DNA from: Niameybacter massiliensis
GTDB lineage: Bacteria; Bacillota; Clostridia; Lachnospirales; Cellulosilyticaceae
DNA length: 64,000 nucleotides
Reading direction: 5' to 3'
Assembly (NCBI RefSeq): GCF_001282685.1
Contig: NZ_LN875035.1
Coordinates: forward strand, 3,228,411 to 3,292,410
A model generated the notes under the pieces. That model saw only the letters and a list, made by a program, of their open reading frames with translations, was not told the origin of the DNA and did no database searches. Numbering within the stretch: the stretch's first letter is position 1; each line of letters begins with the position of its first letter. Shown one piece after another: positions 19,966 to 27,487 of the stretch. A program made the translations under genes and the position numbers.

Positions 19966-20007
19966 CAAATCCCCCTAGCATTTAAATTAAAATGGTAGGG
20001 GGATTTG
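19966..20007. terminator. stem-loop between the convergent BceB and GNAT genes
   Basis: CAAATCCCCCTA pairs with TAGGGGGATTTG across a 16-base loop. It is strong, but neither side has a clear U-tract, so terminator function is probable rather than certain. Confidence 0.5.
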
Positions 20008-20078
20008 AAGTAAGGAAATAACTATTTGTTTTATTGACATTACTGTTGTAATAGCTTTATAAACTAGAACTTGCTAAA

Positions 20079-20588
20079 TTACATTCGCTTTTGGAACACA
20101 AACATTCCCTCCCCTCCATCACCAATAAAATCTTCAGATGTACCTAATGATGGATTATGTTCATTTTGAAATTCCACTATATGAAAACCACATTTATTTA
20201 TATAAAAATGAATATTTCTTTTGTCAAAATAGGGAGTACTAGTTTCCCATACCTTTGTATTGGGATGCAATTTCTCAATTTCACTCCAAATTGCATAGCC
20301 AATTCCTTTTGTTTGAGCGCTAGATTTTACATAGAGCAAATCAAGGTGATTGTTTTGTGTTTCATCATCAATAACTACGACAGCACCCCCACACATTTGG
20401 CCGTCAACAATTGCTTTATATGCGATAGCACCTTTCTCCTTCAAGGAACAGTCGATATCTTTTTCAGGAAGAATAATACCTCCAGTCTTACCAAAGACAT
20501 CTTCAAACCCTTTCTGAAAGGCCTCCTGCATGTCTTTCTTATATTGCATTAAGTCTACATCATTAATCTTCACAAGTGAAAATTCCAT
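20079..20588 (-). CDS. GNAT-family N-acetyltransferase
   Basis: A 169-residue acetyl-CoA-dependent acetyltransferase. The core shows GGAVVVIDDE, then the beta4-alpha3 segment HLDLLYVKSSAQTKGIGYAIWSEIEKLHP, where QTKGIG is the acetyl-CoA pyrophosphate loop. Near the end, YINKCGFHIVEF is the usual GNAT closing motif. The substrate cannot be read from the sequence. The ATG overlaps the stop codon of a broken upstream GNAT reading frame (TAATG), so this gene was once the second of a pair. AAAAGGGG lies upstream. Confidence 0.88.
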   Translation of the reverse strand: MEFSLVKINDVDLMQYKKDMQEAFQKGFEDVFGKTGGIILPEKDIDCSLKEKGAIAYKAIVDGQMCGGAVVVIDDETQNNHLDLLYVKSSAQTKGIGYAIWSEIEKLHPNTKVWETSTPYFDKRNIHFYINKCGFHIVEFQNEHNPSLGTSEDFIGDGGEGMFVFQKRM

Positions 20589-20653
20589 TATTGCACCCCT
20601 TTTCGTTTTTCAAATATAAACATTCCACATTCCTTTTCTTTATCATATTCATT
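20588..20653 (-). pseudogene. C-terminal remnant of a second GNAT gene
   Basis: Just upstream of the GNAT gene, a short frame ending TAATG reads NEYDKEKECGMFIFEKRKGVQ. It closely resembles the end of the intact protein (GGEGMFVFQKR) and the ends of related acetyltransferases. Upstream in the same frame there is a stop codon, and the rest of the gene is missing. A ribosome site (AGGAGG at about 20663-20658) followed by ATG at 20653 opens a different frame across the same bases. The picture is that of an internal deletion that removed nearly all of a tandem GNAT gene. Confidence 0.55.
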
Positions 20654-20663
20654 TCATACCTCC

Positions 20664-20707
20664 TAAAAATAAAAATACTCGGCTATTACATATATGTAAT
20701 AACCGAG
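20664..20707 (-). terminator. terminator of the candidate small RNA
   Basis: CTCGG-C-TATTACAT pairs with ATGTAATA-A-CCGAG at 20678-20707. On the minus strand it is followed by TATTTTTATTTTT. Confidence 0.85.
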
Positions 20708-20803
20708 CTCACTCGACATCTTTTCTAACAGGCGGCCTGCAAGCGGTATGCTTACTATCCCCTACACTATGGTGTACTGTCCTCCGATGACATTATTTAC
20801 TTT
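20664..20803 (-). ncRNA. candidate independent structured small RNA (~140 nt)
   Basis: A consensus promoter (20838-20810) drives a stretch with no open frame that ends in a strong terminator at 20707-20664. The RNA is unusually GC-rich for this genome in its centre (CGCTTGCAGGCCGCCTG) and contains several short stems, for example UACAC-CAUA-GUGUA around 20772-20759. It fits a free-standing non-coding RNA. It might instead be a leader for the GNAT gene downstream, but the terminator lies between. I cannot assign an Rfam family by eye; raiA-type RNA is one family to test. Confidence 0.6.
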
Positions 20804-20809
20804 TTTATT

Positions 20810-20838
20810 AGAATACCATTTGTCTTTAATAATGTCAA
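20810..20838 (-). promoter_or_regulatory. sigma-A promoter of the candidate small RNA
   Basis: TTGACA at 20838-20833 and TATTCT at 20815-20810 are 17 bases apart, lying between the response regulator stop codon and the structured stretch. Confidence 0.75.
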
Positions 20839-20890
20839 TTACCTCGCTTCAGAGACTACACCGGTAGAGGCACTAATCAAACTGCATGAG

Positions 20891-21556
20891 TTATTCTATA
20901 AAGTAGCCTTGTCCTCTTTTTGTTTGAATCACATTTTCTACACCAATACTTTCAAATTTTTTACGTAATCTATTGATATTAACAGTCAAAGTATTATCAT
21001 CTACAAACCATTCACTGTCCCATAAATAGCTGACCAAGTCTTCTCTTGAAACAATACATCCTTTATCTTTTGTAAGGCAGGCAAGAATTTTTATCTCATT
21101 TTTCGTAAGTTCTACTTCTTGTCCATCATTTATGAGTATGCCTTTAGAGAAGTTTATTTTAAAATTATTAAATTGTACCACCTCTTGGTACCCTGCATAG
21201 GTTCTTTTTAGGAGTACACTTATTCTAGCTAAAAGTATTTGAGTATTATAAGGCTTTGTGACGAAGTCATCTGCTCCTAAATTCATACTCATCAGTTCAT
21301 CCATATCACTATCCCTACTTGTAACAATAATAATAGGCGTATCTAAAGTTTGCCTTATTTCCTTACAAATATAGTACCCATCATATACTGGTAAGTTTAT
21401 ATCTAATAAAATAAGATGTGCTTCTGCCTTTTTAATATCTTCTAACACATTTTCAAACTCTTCTATTATTACTACTTCATAGCCATATCGTCTTAAAAGT
21501 TCACCTAATTCATTACGTATTTTCTCTTGATCCTCTACTATAAGTATTTTATACAT
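20891..21556 (-). CDS. OmpR/BceR-type response regulator
   Basis: A 221-residue transcription factor. The receiver domain has the acidic pocket VEDQE (8-12), the phosphorylated Asp D52 in LLDINLP, and K101 in TKPYN. The C-terminal winged helix (about 130-221) shows LTKNEIKILACL and the recognition segment DDNTLTVNINRLRKKF. Wording such as SREDLVSYLWDSEWFVDDNTL is characteristic of BceR/VanR-type regulators that work with intramembrane-sensing kinases. I start at ATG 21556, four bases after GGAGGA, because the longer frame (to 21664) has no ribosome site and adds a non-family N-terminus. No kinase is adjacent; the likely partner is the kinase at 15223-16239. Confidence 0.93.
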   Translation of the reverse strand: MYKILIVEDQEKIRNELGELLRRYGYEVVIIEEFENVLEDIKKAEAHLILLDINLPVYDGYYICKEIRQTLDTPIIIVTSRDSDMDELMSMNLGADDFVTKPYNTQILLARISVLLKRTYAGYQEVVQFNNFKINFSKGILINDGQEVELTKNEIKILACLTKDKGCIVSREDLVSYLWDSEWFVDDNTLTVNINRLRKKFESIGVENVIQTKRGQGYFIE

Positions 21557-21646
21557 TTCTTCCTCCAGTATATATGTAAGTTTTACATCGATTACTCTTA
21601 GTCTACCATAATCTTTTCCTTTTATCCCCTCTAGAACTTTTACATA

Positions 21647-21692
21647 AATAGAAGAGACTATCACCTAACAATTTGCGATAGTCTCTTCTATT
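21647..21692 (-). terminator. terminator of the ferritin-like gene
   Basis: A 16-base perfect inverted repeat, AATAGAAGAGACTATC and its complement, abuts the stop codon and is followed on the minus strand by a moderately U-rich tail. Confidence 0.8.
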
Positions 21693-22183
21693 TACTTATT
21701 TATATTTAAAATATAGTTGTATTTTGTCGCATGTTTGAGCTCATCTGTTAAAATTTCAAAGACTGCATCTCTATAATACTCTGTTGGAAGTCCAGCACGA
21801 ATGTCACGATATCTTTCTACTGCTGTTAATTCTCCAAATAATGCTTGCTTAACACCATCAATATATGATTTTGGCTTTGTAAATTCTACATCTTTTGGTT
21901 CTGGAATTTGCTGTCCTGTAAAGTTTTGATAAATTTGTCTAAGCATTTGATTATGCTTTTTTTCATCATCACGAATTGTAGTAATAATAGCTTTTTCTTC
22001 TGGTGTTGGTGCTGCACCAATTAAGTAATTATAGAAGAGTTCATCTTCTTTTTCATCTTGAACGGAATCATATATAGACATAAGTGCTTGATCTAATGAT
22101 TTATAAGTTGCAGGTACATTCGTTGTATCATTCCGCATTTTGTTAAGTTGTGCTCTATTATAATGAGGGTAAGAATTTCGCAT
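21692..22183 (-). CDS. ferritin-like (rubrerythrin-fold) diiron protein
   Basis: A 163-residue protein predicted to be a four-helix bundle. Candidate iron ligands are arranged as in ferritin-like proteins: DEKEDELFYNYL in the first helix, DDEKKHNQML (ExxH type), LFGELTAVERYRDI, and LTDELKHATKYN (ExxH). There is no C-terminal rubredoxin domain, so it is not a classical rubrerythrin. Relatives are found in spore-formers, some linked to spore coats or oxidative stress; the exact role here is open. AAAGGAG precedes the ATG. It is monocistronic, between the response regulator and a GNAT gene. Confidence 0.8.
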   Translation of the reverse strand: MRNSYPHYNRAQLNKMRNDTTNVPATYKSLDQALMSIYDSVQDEKEDELFYNYLIGAAPTPEEKAIITTIRDDEKKHNQMLRQIYQNFTGQQIPEPKDVEFTKPKSYIDGVKQALFGELTAVERYRDIRAGLPTEYYRDAVFEILTDELKHATKYNYILNINK

Positions 22184-22229
22184 TTTAAAGCTCCTTTATA
22201 ATCATTCTTCCTTATAGTCTATGGAAAAA

Positions 22230-22775
22230 TTAGGATAAAAGTGCATATTCTCCTCTAGTTAAGCTATAACATAGACATTTTACTTCTTGTTTCTCTAAAA
22301 GATTTAATCTCTTATTTTCTGTAAAACTATATTTAAATCCACATCTTTCTATAACATGTTTTGATCTTTCATTAAACTCAAAATGACTACACCATACAAC
22401 ATCCATGTGTAACGCCTCAAATGCATAACTAAGTACTGCCTTTACCCCTTCTGTTATATATCCCATCCCCCAATATTCTGGATGAAGTACATAGCCTACT
22501 TCTCTTTGTTCCATCACACCAAATTCATCTTTCTTACTTATCTCATGCAGCCCAATACTCCCTATAACTTTATGATGAGATTTTAATTCTATGGCATAGA
22601 CATCTCCTGCTTTTATAAAGCTTTCTACTATTTTCTTACTCATCTCTTCATCCTTATGTGGTGGCCATCCTGCATTGGGCCCAACTCTAGGATCTTTTGC
22701 ATAATCATATAAATCATCTATATCTTCTAATGTCCATGGACGTAATACAAGGCGCTTTGTTTCTAATACTTTCAT
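22230..22775 (-). CDS. GNAT acetyltransferase, RimJ/RimL type
   Basis: A 181-residue acetyltransferase beginning MKVLETKRLVLRPWTLEDIDDLYDYAKDP, the standard opening of the RimJ/RimL subgroup that acetylates protein N-termini or small molecules. The acetyl-CoA loop lies in YVLHPEYWGMGYITEGVKAVLSYAFE, and the family's asparagine region is FNERSKHVIERCGFKY. The target is unknown. The ATG is preceded by GAAAGGGG. Single gene; no partners suggest a pathway. Confidence 0.9.
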   Translation of the reverse strand: MKVLETKRLVLRPWTLEDIDDLYDYAKDPRVGPNAGWPPHKDEEMSKKIVESFIKAGDVYAIELKSHHKVIGSIGLHEISKKDEFGVMEQREVGYVLHPEYWGMGYITEGVKAVLSYAFEALHMDVVWCSHFEFNERSKHVIERCGFKYSFTENKRLNLLEKQEVKCLCYSLTRGEYALLS

Positions 22776-22964
22776 CTCATTTCCCCTTTCACAGCTTCTA
22801 TTACCTTAACTTTTTAAATTTTATCATATTTTCACACTCTTCACACCTAATAAAACTATCCTATTAAATATTCGTATGAAGTGTTCTGTTACCTTCTTAA
22901 TGCTAAATAATAGAACCTCCCTAAAAGCCTCTACCAATAACTCTTAAAATATAGACGTGTATAC

Positions 22965-22996
22965 AAAAAAACTGCTACACCTTAATGTAGCAGTTT
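22965..22996 (-). terminator. terminator of the RNase J gene
   Basis: AAACTGCTACA pairs with TGTAGCAGTTT, followed on the minus strand by TTTTTTGTAT. Confidence 0.9.
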
Positions 22997-23007
22997 CTTC
23001 TATATTA

Positions 23008-24678
23008 TTAAATTTCCATGATAATCGGTAAGATAATTGGATTACGTCTTGTTTTTTGCCAAATGAATGTTCTAAGATCATCTTTAACAACACTCTTAAT
23101 CTCTGACCAACTTACAATGCCTTGATCTTGGCAGTGGTCAAGTGAACGTTGAACAACACGTTTTGCTTCATTCATAAGTGGTTCTGCTTCTCTTACATAC
23201 ACAAATCCACGTGAAATCACATCTGGTCCCGATACAACAGCTTTAGAGTCGCGCTCTAATGTCATAACAACCATGATGAGACCATCTTGTGAAAGAAGTT
23301 TACGGTCGCGAAGAACGACATTTCCTACATCACCTACACCAAGTCCATCTACTAGAACTTGCCCTGATGGTACACGTCCTACAACTTTACAACCCTCTGC
23401 ATTCATCTCAAGCACATCTCCAATAGAGAGAATCATTGTATTTTCTTTTTCCATTCCTAGCTCTACAGCAAGTTCTGTATGTTGTTGTAAGTGTCTATAT
23501 TCACCATGCACTGGAATAAAGTATTTTGGTCTTACAAGTGCATGAATGAGTTTAAGTTCTTCTTGAGTTGCATGGCCTGATACGTGAGTATCTTCACGTA
23601 CAATAATAGTTCCTTTTTTCGCTAACTCATTAACAACTTTTGATACAGTTTTTTCATTCCCAGGAATAGGTGTTGAACTAAGTACAATAACATCTCCTGG
23701 TTTTAAATCAATTTGTTTATGTTCTGAGAATGCCATTCTAGATAGAGCAGCCATTGGCTCACCTTGGCTTCCTGTCATAATTGTTACAAGTTCTTCATCT
23801 TTATAACGATTAATTTGATTTGACTCAATTAAAGTCTTTTCTGGAATATCTAAATATCCTAATTCATTCGCTGTACGTACAATGTTGACCATACTACGAC
23901 CTAGTACTGCTACTTTACGATTATGTTTGTGTGCTGCAGTAATTACTTGTTGCACACGGTCAATATTCGAAGCAAAAGTAGCAACCATAATACGTCTATC
24001 TTTGTATTGGTTAAATACCTTATCTATAGTTTCTCCAACTTTTCTTTCTGATGGGTTATGGCCTAATTTCCCTACATTTGTACTATCTGCAAGTAAGGCT
24101 AAAACACCTTGTTTTCCAAGTTCTGCTAAACGATGTAAATCTAATACACTACCTCTAATTGGTGTGTAATCTACTTTAAAGTCACCTGTGTGAATAAGTG
24201 TACCTACTGGTGTCCAAATTCCTAGCATAACGGCATCTGCTATACTGTGGTTAGAACGGATAAATTCAATTTTAAAGCTGCTTCCGAGTTTAATTGTATC
24301 CCCTTGTTTTACAACAATTCTAGTTGTTGTATTCATCATCTTGTGTTCAATTAATTTATTTTCCACAAGTGCAATAGTAAGTTGTGTTCCATAAACAGGT
24401 ACATTTAATTCTTTTAAGATATATGGTAATGCACCAATATGATCCTCATGTCCATGTGTTAAAACAATACCCCTAATTCTATCTTTGTTCTGTGTCAAAT
24501 AAGTAATGTCTGGAATAACTAAATCAATTCCTAGCATATCATCTGTTGGGAATGATAATCCACAGTCAACGATGATCATATCTTCCCCATATTCAAAAAC
24601 AGTCATGTTTTTTCCGATTTCTCCTAGTCCCCCTAGGGAAATCATTTTAAGTTTTCCTTTTGTGTGTCGTGTTGTCAC
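23008..24678 (-). CDS. rnj: ribonuclease J
   Basis: A 556-residue metallo-beta-lactamase/beta-CASP enzyme with endo- and 5'-3' exonuclease activity that drives mRNA decay and rRNA maturation in Firmicutes. The zinc site is HGHEDH (H75, H77, D79, H80), and the opening KMISLGGLGEIGKNM is typical. Beta-CASP motifs and HVSGHATQEELKLIHALVRPKYFIPVHGEYRHL lie around residues 365-400, with the C-terminal domain after about 450. The start codon is GTG at 24678, six to seven bases after GGAGGT; the nearby ATG at 24682 is out of frame. Its promoter lies about 290 bases upstream, leaving a long untranslated leader. Confidence 0.96.
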   Translation of the reverse strand: MTTRHTKGKLKMISLGGLGEIGKNMTVFEYGEDMIIVDCGLSFPTDDMLGIDLVIPDITYLTQNKDRIRGIVLTHGHEDHIGALPYILKELNVPVYGTQLTIALVENKLIEHKMMNTTTRIVVKQGDTIKLGSSFKIEFIRSNHSIADAVMLGIWTPVGTLIHTGDFKVDYTPIRGSVLDLHRLAELGKQGVLALLADSTNVGKLGHNPSERKVGETIDKVFNQYKDRRIMVATFASNIDRVQQVITAAHKHNRKVAVLGRSMVNIVRTANELGYLDIPEKTLIESNQINRYKDEELVTIMTGSQGEPMAALSRMAFSEHKQIDLKPGDVIVLSSTPIPGNEKTVSKVVNELAKKGTIIVREDTHVSGHATQEELKLIHALVRPKYFIPVHGEYRHLQQHTELAVELGMEKENTMILSIGDVLEMNAEGCKVVGRVPSGQVLVDGLGVGDVGNVVLRDRKLLSQDGLIMVVMTLERDSKAVVSGPDVISRGFVYVREAEPLMNEAKRVVQRSLDHCQDQGIVSWSEIKSVVKDDLRTFIWQKTRRNPIILPIIMEI

Positions 24679-24958
24679 GCATTTACCTCCATATTTCTCT
24701 TTCTTTTTTAATGTATTTATATTTTAGTCTCATTTTTTGCTATACTTATAAATTTGTATCGATTTTTAAGAATATTTCTCTTTCAAAAATACTATTGTTC
24801 TCGGTTTTTAAAATTAAATTTACGTTTATTTCATTTTGTCTAATAATAGGTACAATATTCAGGTTAAATCGTTTAATTTGCCGTTCCGATTTCCTTTTTA
24901 TACCCTTAATATTTACATTTGACCGTTCCATTCAGGTAGCTTTATAAGCTTACTTAAC
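24679..24958 (-). promoter_or_regulatory. long 5' leader of the RNase J mRNA
   Basis: About 280 AT-rich bases separate the predicted transcription start (near 24958) from the GTG start. A 61-codon frame (24931-24746) lies inside, rich in Lys, Asn and Ile and without a ribosome site, so I do not call it a gene. Long leaders that allow autoregulation are known for RNase genes in other bacteria; whether that applies here is inference. I find no terminator hairpin in it. Confidence 0.4.
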
Positions 24959-24964
24959 TCTTTT

Positions 24965-24993
24965 AGTATATAGGTCCACGCCCTAATTGTCAA
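24965..24993 (-). promoter_or_regulatory. sigma-A promoter of rnj
   Basis: TTGACA at 24993-24988 and TATACT at 24970-24965 are 17 bases apart, just after the gshF terminator on the opposite side. Confidence 0.8.
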
Positions 24994-25007
24994 ACCTCCA
25001 TCTTTTG

Positions 25008-25047
25008 ACAATATAAAAAACTAGATAAAACTTTAATTTTATCTAGT
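25008..25047 (-). terminator. terminator of gshF
   Basis: ACTAGATAAAA pairs with TTTTATCTAGT (25020-25047), followed on the minus strand by a TTTTTATATTG tail. Confidence 0.9.
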
Positions 25048-25057
25048 CTCTTTCGTT

Positions 25058-27361
25058 TTATTCAAACCCTAAGAGTTTGAGAATTAAAACTGCTACATTC
25101 CGTTCTTTACCTTTATAAGGGAAAGAATGTATATGGATGGCTGGATTAAAATTGAGTTCAATAATCCCATAACTAGCTTTTACATCTTCTATATTCTCTA
25201 GCATCATATCAACGCCACAAATCTTAGCTCCTACTGCCTTAGCGCTTGCTACAGCAATCTTCTTGAAATACTCATGTACTTGATCTGTATAGTCAATGCT
25301 ATCTCCACCTGTACTAATATTTGAGTTTTCTCTCAAAAAAACTACTTCTTCTAACAAAGGTACTGTTTCAAAATCTTTATTTTGTTGCTTTAGGAAAAGT
25401 TTTGCACTTTCATCCAACTGAATCTTTTCCAGCGGTGTTTTATAGCCTTTTCCTCGTAATACATTCTGGTTCTTTATTTCTACTAATTCCCGAATTGTAT
25501 GTGTACCGTTTCCTATAACATTTGCCGGAACACGATGTAATATACCTACCACTTCATCATTAATCACTAGGAATCGGTACTCTTTTCCAGGAATAAAACG
25601 TTCTACTAGCACTGCATCATCATGAGAAAATGCTATTTCTAAAGCTTTTTGCAAGTCTTCCTTACTTGCACCTGTAGGAAAAATACTAATACCTATACCA
25701 AAATTTGTTGATTTAGGCTTTATTACAATTGGCTTATTTATATATAAGTCTATTTTATCTTTCGCTTCATCTATATGACTAAAACTTTCACCTTCAGGTA
25801 CACGTATCCCTTTCTGCTTAAGCAACTTTTTAGTAACAATCTTATTTTCCATCATAAGTGCTGTTATATAGTTGTCTGCGCCTGTCTTAGTCGCCTGTTT
25901 GATGTATTCTACATGATTTCTCTTTTTAAGAGCAATAAAGTTTTCCTCTCTATCAAGGATTTCTATTTTAATCCCTCTCTTGACTGCCTCTTTCATTAAA
26001 ATTTGAGTAGAGAGCTCCATATCTTCATAACCTTCAAACTTGAAACGTTTTTGATAGGCATCATTTTTATAGTTCCTTGCAAGCTCTATACTTGCCTTAA
26101 GGTAGCCTTTTTCTTTCACCATTTCTACTATTTGATGGGCATAAGTTAGGGTATAATCTTCAACCTTTTTAATCATTTCGTTTAAGACTTCTTCTTGCCC
26201 TAATTCTAGAACATAGTTAATTTCTTGCATGCGTTCTAATATTTCTATACCCCATTCTTCTTTACTAACTAACTTCCCTTCTCTTAAAAGAAGATTCTCT
26301 TTTTGACCATACTTCGCTATACAGCGTTGATTCTTAAGTGCTTCTTGTTGCCATTTGGTATAGTCTGATTCTTCTTCTAATAATAAAAACAGATTAAATA
26401 GATGCATGAAATATAAATCATCTAACTTAATCCCCGATTTTTCAAAAGGATTAATATCAATACTCCTATATTCTAAATAGGCTATACCTTCTTCTTGTAA
26501 AGATTCTAGTAGGCTTTCATTGTCATAAGCTTTTAATCTAATTTGGCTATAGAGTTCTTTAGGGCTTTCAATGAGTCCGTCTGTTACAAACTTCTCTAGA
26601 CTTTTTGTATAGTCTTCTATAGTTTGATAGTTTGGAAATAGCTCAACCTTATTGGTATAACCATACTCACTATTTCTATAAGAAAGGGCACCATCATTGG
26701 TATAACTATCTTCTGCCACTTCCTGTAATTGCTTAACACATTCTTCTACATAACTTTCATGCATAACACTACTACTACCTAATAGGTAAATTAAAAGCCA
26801 ACGATAACGTAAATAGTTTCTCGCAACCTTTAAATAGAGATAGTCTCTAAATTCTCTATAGCTTTTATCCTTAGGTCCATGTTCATATAACTTTCTAATA
26901 AAATCCTCATTAAATGAAAAATTATAATGGATTCCTGAAACAAGCTGGCGCTTGCCTCCATATTTAGCTAATAACTTTCTTCTATAGGCATAAGCTTTTT
27001 CTCCTGAAGGACATTTACAAAATTCTGCAAGTGGAATCTGCTGATCATCAGGGATATTACAAGGCATAGATTGAGGCCATAGATACTCATCTCCTAACTC
27101 TAATGCTGTAATATCATATAAAGCACATAAAAACTTGTGTGTTTCTTCTATTGTTTCAAAAGCAGGTGTAATAAGCTCTACCTGACTCTCAGAAAAGTCT
27201 GTTGTAATATAAGGATTAAAAAGCTTAGCTCCAAATACTTCTGGATGAGGTGTCGTTGCTAAATTTCCATAACTATCACATCTTAAACTTTCACGCTCAA
27301 TTCCAAAATGTCCTTTAAGAAGTTCTTTTCCTTTAAATAATTGTTTGATTTCATTTAGCAT
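25058..27361 (-). CDS. gshF: bifunctional glutamate-cysteine ligase / glutathione synthetase
   Basis: A 767-residue fusion enzyme that makes glutathione in two ATP-dependent steps. The N-terminal half (about 1-450) is a gamma-glutamylcysteine ligase: GHFGIERESLRCDSYGNLATTPHP, VSGIHYNFSFN and LEYRSIDINPFEKSGI are its hallmarks. The C-terminal half (about 480-767) is an ATP-grasp domain related to D-Ala-D-Ala ligase and cyanophycin synthetase: KPIVIKPKSTNFGIGISIF, VERFIPGKEYRFLVINDEVVGILHRVPANVIG and metal-binding GIIELNFNPAIHIH. Length matches the family (about 750). The ATG has AGAGGAG upstream. Single gene with its own terminator. Glutathione synthesis is uncommon in strict anaerobic clostridia, and GshF genes are known to have spread by horizontal transfer. 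Confidence 0.95.
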   Translation of the reverse strand: MLNEIKQLFKGKELLKGHFGIERESLRCDSYGNLATTPHPEVFGAKLFNPYITTDFSESQVELITPAFETIEETHKFLCALYDITALELGDEYLWPQSMPCNIPDDQQIPLAEFCKCPSGEKAYAYRRKLLAKYGGKRQLVSGIHYNFSFNEDFIRKLYEHGPKDKSYREFRDYLYLKVARNYLRYRWLLIYLLGSSSVMHESYVEECVKQLQEVAEDSYTNDGALSYRNSEYGYTNKVELFPNYQTIEDYTKSLEKFVTDGLIESPKELYSQIRLKAYDNESLLESLQEEGIAYLEYRSIDINPFEKSGIKLDDLYFMHLFNLFLLLEEESDYTKWQQEALKNQRCIAKYGQKENLLLREGKLVSKEEWGIEILERMQEINYVLELGQEEVLNEMIKKVEDYTLTYAHQIVEMVKEKGYLKASIELARNYKNDAYQKRFKFEGYEDMELSTQILMKEAVKRGIKIEILDREENFIALKKRNHVEYIKQATKTGADNYITALMMENKIVTKKLLKQKGIRVPEGESFSHIDEAKDKIDLYINKPIVIKPKSTNFGIGISIFPTGASKEDLQKALEIAFSHDDAVLVERFIPGKEYRFLVINDEVVGILHRVPANVIGNGTHTIRELVEIKNQNVLRGKGYKTPLEKIQLDESAKLFLKQQNKDFETVPLLEEVVFLRENSNISTGGDSIDYTDQVHEYFKKIAVASAKAVGAKICGVDMMLENIEDVKASYGIIELNFNPAIHIHSFPYKGKERNVAVLILKLLGFE

Positions 27362-27423
27362 TGTTGCTCCTCTTTCTTCTCATACAATTTAGGTCATTTA
27401 ATTTTATTGTGTCCTAAACTCAA

Positions 27424-27464
27424 AAAAACATGAAAAAGCGTCCCTCATTCTATAGAAGGACGCT
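27424..27464 (-). terminator. terminator of the radical SAM / zinc-ribbon pair
   Basis: AGCGTCC at 27437 pairs with GGACGCT at 27458-27464, followed on the minus strand by TTTTTCATGTTTTTTTG. Confidence 0.85.
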
Positions 27465-27487
27465 ATACTATTTATTTCATTTTATTA

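Noticed and set aside
24746-24931. 61-codon frame inside the RNase J leader
   Set aside because: It has no ribosome site, biased low-complexity composition and no recognisable family; kept only as a leader note.
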